DNA of 8,164 bases from DATKWV01 sp035529405. GTDB lineage: Bacteria; Planctomycetota; Phycisphaerae; Sedimentisphaerales; Anaerobacaceae. The position numbers were made by a program, and so were the translations under genes. Positions within the stretch are counted from its first letter, which is position 1. Each line of letters starts with the position of its first letter. Below are positions 1 through 5,691 of the stretch, one piece after another. The notes beneath the pieces were generated by a model. It did no database searches. It had not been told where the DNA came from and worked only from the letters and a program-made list of their open reading frames with translations. The DNA lies in contig DATKWV010000015.1 of NCBI GenBank assembly GCA_035529405.1, positions 1 through 8,164 on the forward strand, in the 5' to 3' direction.

Positions 1-158
1 GTAACGACGGCCTTGTTTTTCATAAGGACCTGTGCAAGGCCGCTTACACCGATACCGCCTGCACCGATTAGGTGGAATTTTTTACCAGCCAGTCCGCAAA
101 TACCCCACCTGCCGGGTTTTGCAGCCGCTGGTGCTTTATGCATCCTGGCATTTCCCAT
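1..158 (-). CDS. murC: UDP-N-acetylmuramate--L-alanine ligase (MurC), 5' part only
   Basis: Only the first 52 complete codons are in the window; the gene runs off the left edge. MurC is the cytoplasmic ATP-dependent ligase that adds L-alanine to UDP-N-acetylmuramic acid, the first peptide step of peptidoglycan synthesis. The visible segment has FHLIGAGGIGVSGLA (residues 28-42), which matches the N-terminal UDP-binding glycine motif of MurC (usually HxxGIGGxGMSGLA). The start at 158 is chosen because GGAG at 167-170 lies 8 nt upstream. A second in-frame ATG at 143 is possible. About 27 residues precede the Rossmann motif, a longer lead-in than most MurC proteins have. The ATP-binding and C-terminal domains cannot be seen, so MurC is preferred over Mpl only because of the close N-terminal match and the nearby murD. 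Confidence 0.88.
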   Translation of the reverse strand, partial: MGNARMHKAPAAAKPGRWGICGLAGKKFHLIGAGGIGVSGLAQVLMKNKAVV

Positions 159-166
159 TGTGTCGG

Positions 167-187
167 CTCCGTCCTTTCGGAAAGGAC
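167..187 (-). promoter_or_regulatory. murC ribosome binding site with abutting hairpin
   Basis: On the minus strand the sequence reads GTCCTTT-CCG-AAAGGAC (171-187), a perfect 7-bp stem with a 3-nt loop. It is followed directly by GGAG (167-170), 8 nt before the murC ATG. The stem can extend outward by G-U pairs. There is no U-run, so it is not an intrinsic terminator. A stem right against the Shine-Dalgarno could affect translation initiation or mRNA stability; that role is inference. Confidence 0.5.
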
Positions 188-190
188 AAT

Positions 191-265
191 CCTTTAGCTA
201 TTACGGCAATATCCTGGTGATACCTTTAGCTGGGTGTGCGTCGATTGAAGCTGTTGAAGTTTAGC
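191..265. repeat. Short direct repeats in the murC leader
   Basis: CCTTTAGCT occurs exactly at 191-199 and 223-231, 32 bp apart (about three helical turns). The core TTTAGC recurs at 260-265. They lie between ispD and murC, upstream of murC as transcribed. They could be operator half-sites or chance repeats in AT-rich sequence. Confidence 0.3.
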
Positions 266-345
266 ATACAATTATGGCCAGAAAAAGAAAAAAACACCTC
301 TATCCCGTACTGATTTAACTGGGTACTTACCTGGTTTTTTCCAAT

Positions 346-399
346 AATCAATTATCAATACTTGTCCTGAGCGCAGTCGAAGGAATCGAGAATCAATTA
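346..399. repeat. REP-like repeat flanked by 9-bp direct repeats
   Basis: TCCTGAGCGCAGTCGAAGGA at 365-384 resembles the short CCTGAGC...GTCGAAGG intergenic repeat that I recognise from many environmental bacterial genomes. It is bracketed by two exact copies of AATCAATTA (346-354 and 391-399), which look like a target-site duplication around a 36-bp insert. The outer TCCT/AGGA ends are complementary. It sits just downstream of the ispD stop codon. Copy number elsewhere in the genome cannot be judged from this window. Confidence 0.5.
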
Positions 400-401
400 C
401 T

Positions 402-1142
402 TTACCACTGTGCTTCGATGTAGGGGCCGGCGGGGCCCTTCGGGCCGGCCTTGGGACGGGACTTGAGAATGGCTTCTGCTATGGCAATATCGCTTTTGGT
501 GGTGATTTTTATGTTCGAAGCGTCCGTTTCCACGATTGATACCTTATGGCCAAGCGCCTCTACTAATTGACAATCATCACTGACTTGACTTTTGTCGATG
601 TTTTCCAGGTTTTGATATGCCTTCCTGAGCAGTTCAGCTGTGAATACCTGCGGGGTCTGGGCTTCGTACAGGCCGGCCCTGTCTACGGTCTGGATTATTG
701 TGTTGTCTTTAACACTTTTTATAGTCGCGGTAACGGGGCAGGCCAGTATGGCTGCGCCGGTTTCAGCGGCCTTGGCAAAACATGCGTTAATCCACTTTTC
801 CGTTACGCAGCACCGCACCGCATCGTGCACGGCTATAAGGTCAATATCGTCCCTGACAAGCTCAAGGGCCTTTTTGACGGTGTCGAAGCGCTCCTGGCCG
901 CCGAAACATATCTTGACCCCGAAGAATTTCAGGTTTGGTCCCCATTTGACCTCTACCAGTTCCTCGTCTTCGGGAGAAATGGCAAGCAGTGTCTGTTTTA
1001 CGTCCTCGTGCTCAGTGAATAGCTCGACACTTCGCATAAAAACTGCTCTGCCGCCGACATCCACAAGCGGTTTTTTGCGGCTGCCGCCAAACCGTTTGCT
1101 TGCCCCCGCTGCACATATAATCACTGCCACACTTTTAGACAT
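402..1142 (-). CDS. ispD: 2-C-methyl-D-erythritol 4-phosphate cytidylyltransferase (IspD)
   Basis: IspD transfers CMP from CTP to 2-C-methyl-D-erythritol 4-phosphate, the third step of the MEP isoprenoid pathway in the cytoplasm. The 246-residue protein opens with the nucleotide-binding loop AAGASKRFGG (11-20; R17, K24). It then shows GGQERFDTV (81-89), HDAVR (106-110), PVTATIK (136-142), VDRAGLYEAQTPQVF (153-167), SDD (188-190) and NIKITTKSD (210-218), in the usual IspD order. The common VxDTxK motif has Ala139 where Asp is usual, though Thr140 is kept. The normal family end is near residue 227. The last 19 or so residues, rich in Pro, Gly and Lys, are encoded by a GC-rich palindrome. The start follows the cobO stop by 21 nt, with GAGG at 1154-1157 a long 11 nt upstream. 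ispF is not adjacent. Confidence 0.95.
   Translation of the reverse strand: MSKSVAVIICAAGASKRFGGSRKKPLVDVGGRAVFMRSVELFTEHEDVKQTLLAISPEDEELVEVKWGPNLKFFGVKICFGGQERFDTVKKALELVRDDIDLIAVHDAVRCCVTEKWINACFAKAAETGAAILACPVTATIKSVKDNTIIQTVDRAGLYEAQTPQVFTAELLRKAYQNLENIDKSQVSDDCQLVEALGHKVSIVETDASNIKITTKSDIAIAEAILKSRPKAGPKGPAGPYIEAQW
425..450. repeat. GC-rich palindromic module inside the ispD 3' end
   Basis: GGCCGGC at 425-431 and GCCGGCC at 444-450 form a perfect 7-bp stem around a 12-nt loop that itself contains GGGCCC. The flanking text, TGTAGGGGC on the plus strand, resembles the ends of a widespread class of short palindromic intergenic repeats. Here the module is in frame and encodes the KAGPKGPAGPY part of the IspD tail. 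Assignment to a dispersed repeat family is from recall and needs a genome-wide count. Confidence 0.45.
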
Positions 1143-1163
1143 AAGCCAGCCTGCCTCGCCAAT

Positions 1164-1706
1164 CTAAAACTCGATACCTCGTCTTGCACGGATTCCCTTA
1201 TCAAAGGGGTGCTTGACATTTCTCATTTCCGTAACAAGGTCCGCAAGTGCTGTCAATTCATCAGTTGCGCCGCGCCCTGTTAAGACAATCTCCACCGCAG
1301 GGTCTCTTTGGTCGATAATGTTTTTGATGTCTTCCAAAGCGGCCAGGCCCTTCGAATAACAGAATACGATTTCATCGAGTATGAACACATCATAAAACCT
1401 TTTTGCCGCACTTTCGGCAATTCTTCCAAGCACATCGGTTATTGCCGCACACACCTGTTCAATGTCAGTTTCGTTATGCAGCGATTTGGACATATCCCAG
1501 TGCATATCCAGCGATTCGACCCTTATCCTCACAGCTCCCAGCTTCAGCGCAAAGCGCTCTCCGATGTCAAGCGAAGGCGGTTTAAGGAACTGATAGATAA
1601 GCACCTTATTGCCCTGGCCGGCCGCCCGCAGTGCAAGGCCGAAGGCTGCGGTGGTCTTGCCTTTGCCATCGCCGGTATAAATCTGAACAAGTCCCTTTTC
1701 CAGCAT
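1164..1706 (-). CDS. cobO: Cob(I)yrinic acid a,c-diamide / cob(I)alamin adenosyltransferase (CobO/BtuR family)
   Basis: This enzyme transfers the 5'-deoxyadenosyl group of ATP to the cobalt of corrinoids, giving adenosylcobalamin or its precursors. The 180-residue protein has the family's N-terminal P-loop TGDGKGKTTAAFG (11-23), a Walker-B-like FILDE (108-112), the LTGRG segment (142-146) and the conserved ending VTEM..KHPFDKGIRARRGIEF (158-180). Length is normal. The start is fixed by the family's usual opening, KGLVQIYTG, even though no clear Shine-Dalgarno precedes it. ispD follows after 21 nt, so the two are probably co-transcribed. No other cobalamin gene is in view, so de novo synthesis versus salvage cannot be decided. 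A PduO-type or EutT-type enzyme is ruled out by the P-loop. Confidence 0.93.
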   Translation of the reverse strand: MLEKGLVQIYTGDGKGKTTAAFGLALRAAGQGNKVLIYQFLKPPSLDIGERFALKLGAVRIRVESLDMHWDMSKSLHNETDIEQVCAAITDVLGRIAESAAKRFYDVFILDEIVFCYSKGLAALEDIKNIIDQRDPAVEIVLTGRGATDELTALADLVTEMRNVKHPFDKGIRARRGIEF

Positions 1707-1802
1707 ACCAGTATCTTAAAACCAAAATACAGGAATTGAAAAGGAAAAATGCAGAATCGAATCAGCGCCCGACAACCCGGTGTAATTTGCGGAAGGGCCG
1801 AC

Positions 1803-2195
1803 TTATACGATTGTGTTTCTAAGCATTTCTTCGGTTTGTGAGATGTTTTCGGACTGTTCGCCCGGCCTGAAGGGCAGGGGCTGGGCAAACTGAATGGCCA
1901 CCTTGCGGACGTGGTCGCTTACGTTATCGACCCTGCAGACCCGTGCACTTCGCGTGAAACTGGCAAGATTGAAACCTTCTTCGGATTCGAATTGAGGAAC
2001 GCTGAACCGGGTCGTTAGCCGCTGACCCGGATGCGGGCAGTTTTCCCAGCTTCGGCAGGAAAACGCCGCCCCTGAGCTGCTGATATCCACCATGTGTCCC
2101 TGGGACAGGGTATCACTGAAATCCTCGGCAAACCAGATGGGCCAGTAATACCGCAGTCTTCGCTCTGTCCGTCTTTCGCTGTTTACGTCAACCAC
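1803..2195 (-). CDS. Stand-alone PilZ-domain protein (probable c-di-GMP receptor)
   Basis: The 130-residue soluble protein has the two PilZ signatures. The N-terminal arginine stretch is RRTERR (8-13, giving RxxxR), followed by the first strand YYWPIWF. DISSSG at 37-42 fits the D/NxSxxG motif. The rest is consistent with a single beta-barrel domain, and there is no second output domain or membrane segment. Family knowledge says such proteins bind cyclic di-GMP and act through a partner; that partner is not evident. The start is GTG at 2195. No in-frame ATG exists between the upstream stop at 2220-2222 and the domain. The only purine-rich stretch, AAGGG (2197-2201), is too close to be a normal ribosome binding site, so the start is less certain than the domain. 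It lies between murD and cobO with gaps of 189 and 96 nt. Confidence 0.8.
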   Translation of the reverse strand: MVDVNSERRTERRLRYYWPIWFAEDFSDTLSQGHMVDISSSGAAFSCRSWENCPHPGQRLTTRFSVPQFESEEGFNLASFTRSARVCRVDNVSDHVRKVAIQFAQPLPFRPGEQSENISQTEEMLRNTIV

Positions 2196-2384
2196 ACCCT
2201 TAAACCCCGTTGTTTTTCTTTACGAATCGGCAATTTTTCACGGTGACTTTATTGGGTGTTTCCGAAAAAAATCGGTACTGGCCGCACTGGACCCTCGGAA
2301 TGCTTGTTTTTGCTTTTCCAGGAAAACGAGTGCAAAGAAAACTCTTTTAAAAGTTTTTCCGTCAATCAGGCATGGGCCTATAAA
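2196..2384. other. murD-pilZ intergenic region with small dyads
   Basis: This 189-nt gap holds several small symmetric elements. TTTTCCAGGAAAA (2314-2326) is a perfect palindrome around a single central base. AAAACT...AGTTTT (2338-2343 / 2352-2357) is an A/U-only style stem just past the murD stop and could act as a weak terminator on the minus strand. CCGA-A-run-TCGG lies at 2262-2275. None has the GC stem plus U-run of a strong terminator, and no convincing pilZ promoter could be picked out. Confidence 0.3.
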
Positions 2385-3794
2385 TCAATACCTTAGAGCC
2401 TTCACGAGCCTGATAAACTCTCGGCCGCGATGCTCGAAATTGTCGAACATATCGTAACTGGCACAGGCGGGACTTAACAGGACAACGTCACCAGGTACAG
2501 CAAGGTCATTGGCCAGACTAACCGCATCGGCTAATGAATCAACGAGACCGACTTTTATTTTCTGCTCTGTGTTCTCTGTGACCTCTGTGGCTAACCCTTT
2601 GTTAATTGCTGAGGCGATTGTTTCGGCTGTCTGGCCTATTAGAATGGCTGCCTTGGCCTTTTGGGCAATGTGTCGGCCAAGCTGGTCAAAACAAAGGTGC
2701 TTATCGTATCCCCCGGCTATGATAATTTTAGGCTGCTCGAAGGCCTCCAGGGCTGCGATAGTGCTTTCCGGCGTAGTGGAGACCGAATCGTTATACCACC
2801 TGACGCCGTTTCTTTCAGCGACCAATTCCAGCCGGTGCGGCAGGGGCTTAAAATACGGCAAGCTCTTGTTTATGCTCTCATCGGTAACACCAAAATACCG
2901 GGCTACACATACAGCCGCGGCCAGATTAAAGCGATTGGCAGGGCCCGGCAATGTATATGCTTTTAACGTTTCAGCAGGTAAATCCTCAGGCGAAAATTTC
3001 AGGCACATCCTGCCGCGTTGGTTTTTATATTTCTGGAACCATTCGGTGCCAATTTCATCTTCGGCATTGAAAATGGAAACGGCAGGGCGGCTCGAATTGC
3101 GATTCTGGAATTTGAATATATTCTCTTTGCCTGCGCAGTAATTTGCGAAGCTGCCGTGACGGTCAAGGTGATTCGGCACAAGGTTGGTCAGGACGGCAAC
3201 GTCAGGACCTTTTTCAATCTCAGCTAATTGTTCGCCCTGAAAACTCGAAAGCTCCAGTACGACAAGGTCGCTGGTGTCGATTTGGTCCAGCACTGTCAGC
3301 AGGGGGGCATTGCCAATGTTGCCGCCAAGACGAACAGCTGAATAATTTGTACCTTCCGCTTGCGCACCAGCCGTTAGCAGATGCGCTGTCAGTGCTGCGG
3401 TGGTGCTTTTGCCGTTGGTGCCGGTGACACCGATTGTCCGTGCGGGGCAAAATCGGAAGAAAAGGCTTATCTGCGAAGTGATTACCTTATTACACCGTGC
3501 GGCGATTTTAAGAAAGCGGTTGTCTTTGGGCACAGCAGGGTTTACTATGACTATGTCAGCGGTCTCGAAGTCACTTTCCCTGTGTTCGCCGAGATGGAAT
3601 TCGATATCCGTTAATTCTTTCAGCTGCCTGAGGGATTCGCTTAATTGCTGTTTATCTGCAAGGTCGGTAACTATGACCTTTGCGCCGGCCCTGGCGGCGA
3701 ATTCAGCGCTATCGGCCCCGCCGCCGAAGCGGCCTAAACCCATAACAAGTACGGTTCGCCCGGCAAAAAATCCCTTTATCGAACACTGCTGCAT
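2385..3794 (-). CDS. murD: UDP-N-acetylmuramoyl-L-alanine--D-glutamate ligase (MurD)
   Basis: MurD is the cytoplasmic ATP-dependent ligase that adds D-glutamate to UDP-MurNAc-L-Ala. The 469 residues cover all three Mur-ligase domains. The N-terminal UDP-binding Rossmann motif is VMGLGRFGGG (17-26). The central ATPase has P-loop GVTGTNGKSTT (122-132), GGNIGN (157-162), ELSSFQ (181-186) and NHLDRHGS (208-215). The C-terminal domain has PHRLE (319-323), YNDSVSTTP (334-342), GGYDK (361-365) and LSPACASYDMFDNFEHRGREF (440-460). Length and motif order are normal. The start sits a usual distance ahead of the Rossmann motif, but no good Shine-Dalgarno precedes it. It follows pyrF by 47 nt and is probably transcribed with it. 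The GLGRFGGG form (many MurD proteins have GLGxSG) is the main taxonomic hint for Planctomycetota. Confidence 0.96.
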   Translation of the reverse strand: MQQCSIKGFFAGRTVLVMGLGRFGGGADSAEFAARAGAKVIVTDLADKQQLSESLRQLKELTDIEFHLGEHRESDFETADIVIVNPAVPKDNRFLKIAARCNKVITSQISLFFRFCPARTIGVTGTNGKSTTAALTAHLLTAGAQAEGTNYSAVRLGGNIGNAPLLTVLDQIDTSDLVVLELSSFQGEQLAEIEKGPDVAVLTNLVPNHLDRHGSFANYCAGKENIFKFQNRNSSRPAVSIFNAEDEIGTEWFQKYKNQRGRMCLKFSPEDLPAETLKAYTLPGPANRFNLAAAVCVARYFGVTDESINKSLPYFKPLPHRLELVAERNGVRWYNDSVSTTPESTIAALEAFEQPKIIIAGGYDKHLCFDQLGRHIAQKAKAAILIGQTAETIASAINKGLATEVTENTEQKIKVGLVDSLADAVSLANDLAVPGDVVLLSPACASYDMFDNFEHRGREFIRLVKALRY

Positions 3795-3841
3795 AGGCTG
3801 ACTTGTCTATCAAGCCCCGTGGTTTATAACTTTCCGGCGTA

Positions 3842-4795
3842 TTAATAAATCCTGGAACCAAAGGCGTTTGACAGCTCTATCTTGGCATCGGTAACAGCCT
3901 GTGCGACGCATCTTTTCCAGTCGTCGCCGAATTGCTCTTTGTATTGCGGTTTTTCGTGGGCGTAGATTATCGAACGTGACGCGTTTATCAGCGCGCCGGT
4001 ACCGTCTCTCCTGCAGAACCTTATGCACTCGCCGGCCGATGCACCCTGAGCACCGTAACCCGGTACCAGAAACCAGATTTTGTCGTATTTTTCGCGCAGT
4101 GCCGTGCCGGCCTGGCCGGTGATGCCGCCCACGACCATCCCTACGTTGCTGTAGCCGCTTTTACCGATTCTGTCGCTTTTATGAGCTATCTCAGCCACCA
4201 CTTCAGCGATTTTCTCGTACATCTTCTGGCCTGCGGCATCCGCAAAATCCTGAATTGCCGCTGCCGACGCATTGCTCGAATGGACCCAGACAAATACGCC
4301 TTTACCCTGTTGTGTGGCCACCTCGGCAAACGGCTCGATGCCCTCAGCGCCGGCAAAGCCGTTGACGGTTATGCAGTCCGGCGCAAGTGTATCTTCAAGG
4401 CCCGTAAGTTCACAGTTCTGCAGATGGGCCTGTGCATAGAGCTGGGCAGTATGGCCTATATCGCCGCGTTTGACATCTCCGATGAATTCCAGGCCGAGAT
4501 TATCGGCTTCTGAAATCAGCGAATAATACGCTTCGACCCCTTCCCAAAGGTACTTCTCGAAATACGCTATATTTAATTTCACAGCCGGCACCATTGGCGC
4601 AATGACACGCATGGTTTGCGTGCAGAATTCGAAGATTGCATCTATAGCCGCCGATGCGTCGAACTCGTCGTTCATGCGTCGATGAGTTTTTATAGCATCG
4701 GGAATCCTGTTATAGACCGGGTCTAAACCTACAACAAGCGGTGTACGTTTGTCCTTTACGGCCTGGTACAGCCGGTCTCCAAAATGGTTTGACAT
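3842..4795 (-). CDS. pyrF: Orotidine 5'-phosphate decarboxylase, type 2 (PyrF)
   Basis: PyrF decarboxylates OMP to UMP, the last step of de novo pyrimidine synthesis, in the cytoplasm. The 317-residue product has the catalytic Asp-Lys-Asp array GDVKRGD (106-112: D107, K109, D112), AVKLN with K73, and the phosphate-binding PGYGAQG (245-251) and NASR (271-274). Its length and these forms fit the longer type 2 subfamily. The reading frame is open upstream to 5014. The ATG at 4795 is chosen because the family's FGDRLYQAV opening starts there, AAAGGA (4807-4812) lies 11 nt before it, and the extra 73 residues would be antisense to the divergent gene. murD lies 47 nt downstream. Confidence 0.95.
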   Translation of the reverse strand: MSNHFGDRLYQAVKDKRTPLVVGLDPVYNRIPDAIKTHRRMNDEFDASAAIDAIFEFCTQTMRVIAPMVPAVKLNIAYFEKYLWEGVEAYYSLISEADNLGLEFIGDVKRGDIGHTAQLYAQAHLQNCELTGLEDTLAPDCITVNGFAGAEGIEPFAEVATQQGKGVFVWVHSSNASAAAIQDFADAAGQKMYEKIAEVVAEIAHKSDRIGKSGYSNVGMVVGGITGQAGTALREKYDKIWFLVPGYGAQGASAGECIRFCRRDGTGALINASRSIIYAHEKPQYKEQFGDDWKRCVAQAVTDAKIELSNAFGSRIY

Positions 4796-4844
4796 TCGTT
4801 TAACGGTCCTTTCTGCTGTAATTGAGATTGTCTTTAATTCAACA

Positions 4845-4874
4845 GCCGGCAAAATTGTCTTTATTTTTGCCGGC
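4845..4874. promoter_or_regulatory. 10-bp perfect inverted repeat in the pyrF leader
   Basis: GCCGGCAAAA (4845-4854) and TTTTGCCGGC (4865-4874) are exact reverse complements around a 10-nt spacer, and the stem extends two pairs further if a wobble is allowed. The predicted pyrF transcript would begin at about 4876, so the repeat covers the first 30 or so transcribed bases. The GC part is outside and the AT part inside, with no U-run after the stem, so it is not an intrinsic terminator. Likely roles are a repressor operator or a 5'-end mRNA stem-loop. Confidence 0.55.
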
Positions 4875-4882
4875 CGGGTCTT

Positions 4883-4911
4883 ACTATAATCGTACCCGTA
4901 CTTTGCGGCAA
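4883..4911 (-). promoter_or_regulatory. Candidate sigma70-type promoter for pyrF
   Basis: Read on the minus strand, TTGCCG (4906-4911) is separated by 17 bp from TATAGT (4883-4888). This is a good housekeeping-type match, placing the start near 4876, about 80 nt before the pyrF ATG. Prediction is from sequence only. Confidence 0.5.
4885..4890 (+). promoter_or_regulatory. Candidate -10 element for the divergent gene
   Basis: TATAAT on the plus strand is a perfect -10 consensus and shares bases with the minus-strand pyrF -10 at 4883-4888. The matching -35 would fall in the AT-rich right arm of the inverted repeat and is poor. A weaker alternative, TTGCGG (4903-4908) with CATAAT (4927-4932) 18 bp away, would give a very short leader before the ATG at 4950. 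Confidence 0.35.
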
Positions 4912-4949
4912 GCAAATACTTGTGTGCATAATTGAAAAATAAAAAAAAC

Positions 4950-5660
4950 ATGAGGTTCAAAAAAAAGTATTTTTTTATTTTATGCCCGGCTGCTGGGGCG
5001 GTTTTTGTGGTCATATTATTGTTTTACAAACCATCGGCGGTAAACCGTTTGGCCCCTGTTGATACCAACCAGGTCAGCCCCTATCTGACCCACATACTGC
5101 TGCCTCGGCTGTATAACGCTGCGCAGCTCGGCGAGCCTTTTGAGATGGTTGTAACCGCCACCGGTATAAACGACATAATCCGCGGTTCGCAGTGGCCCAA
5201 ACAGGTGGGCGATATTACCTTGACGGCAGCGGCTGTAACCTTTGCGCCGGACAAAATAATACTGGTTATGCCGATAACAATCGATGCTGTTGAGCTGGTC
5301 GTTACGGTCACTGCGCAGCCGCGTATCGACCAGCAGGGCCTGTTAAACATCATCATTGCAAAGGTAAAAGTTGGTGCCGTAAACATAACCCCTCTTGCCA
5401 GGCTTGCAGCTCAACGGGTTTATTCACAGCTTCTTGCGGATAACGGGGCGTCGCCGCAGGATTTTACGTCCAAACTGATAGCGTCCCTGCTTGCCGGCCA
5501 ATCCTTCGAGCCCGTTTTCGAAATTGATGATATGTTCGATAATGAAACCAGAAACCTGCGCATAACAAGCATAACAATAACACAGGGCAAGTTGACTGTC
5601 AGCCTTATGCCCGCTGCGGGACCGGCTGCTGATTCCAGCAGTAAGGCTCGCGTCGATTAG
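4950..5660 (+). CDS. Membrane-anchored protein of unknown function (YpmS/TULIP-like architecture)
   Basis: I do not recognise a named family with certainty. From the ATG at 4950 the product has 236 residues: a basic start (MRFKKK), one hydrophobic segment at about 8-26 that fits an uncleaved anchor, then a soluble domain rich in alternating hydrophobic strands. Visible blocks are VTATGINDIIRG (68-79), LTAAAVTFAPDKIILVMPI (91-109), VTAQPRIDQQGLLNIII (120-136) and a polar C-terminus. An N-terminal anchor plus a beta-rich domain with a GIN-I block recalls the Firmicutes YpmS (DUF2140) layout, but this is a weak resemblance. A TTG start at 4932 would add six residues (MKNKKN) and is less likely. 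No Shine-Dalgarno is seen in the A-rich leader. It is divergent from pyrF and convergent with the rhomboid gene, so it is probably monocistronic. Confidence 0.75.
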   Translation: MRFKKKYFFILCPAAGAVFVVILLFYKPSAVNRLAPVDTNQVSPYLTHILLPRLYNAAQLGEPFEMVVTATGINDIIRGSQWPKQVGDITLTAAAVTFAPDKIILVMPITIDAVELVVTVTAQPRIDQQGLLNIIIAKVKVGAVNITPLARLAAQRVYSQLLADNGASPQDFTSKLIASLLAGQSFEPVFEIDDMFDNETRNLRITSITITQGKLTVSLMPAAGPAADSSSKARVD

Positions 5661-5680
5661 ACGTAGAAAGCGCATCGACG
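5651..5680. terminator. Possible shared terminator dyad between convergent genes
   Basis: CGTCGAT (5651-5657) and ATCGACG (5674-5680) are an exact 7-bp inverted repeat with a 16-nt loop. It overlaps the last codons of the upstream gene and lies within the 31-nt gap before the rhomboid stop. Only a weak T-rich stretch (TTGTTTTAG) follows on the plus strand and none on the minus, so termination is uncertain. Confidence 0.3.
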
Positions 5681-5691
5681 TCCGCCTTGTT

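Noticed and set aside
13..264. Plus-strand reading frame at the left edge
   Set aside because: It is antisense to the murC 5' end and its leader.
567..1167. Overlapping plus-strand reading frames of 151 and 175 residues
   Set aside because: Both are antisense to ispD, whose motifs are clear; neither resembles a protein family.
2509..3141. A 210-residue plus-strand reading frame
   Set aside because: It is entirely antisense to well-supported murD and has no recognisable motif.
4845..4874. The pyrF-leader inverted repeat as an intrinsic terminator
   Set aside because: The GC bases are at the base of the stem and the A/T pairs near the loop, and no U-run follows on either strand.
3842..5014. 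A 390-residue version of PyrF starting at 5014
   Set aside because: The extra 73 residues are low-complexity (Phe/Lys/Leu-rich), antisense to the divergent gene's start and across its promoter region, while PyrF homology and an AAAGGA site support the ATG at 4795.
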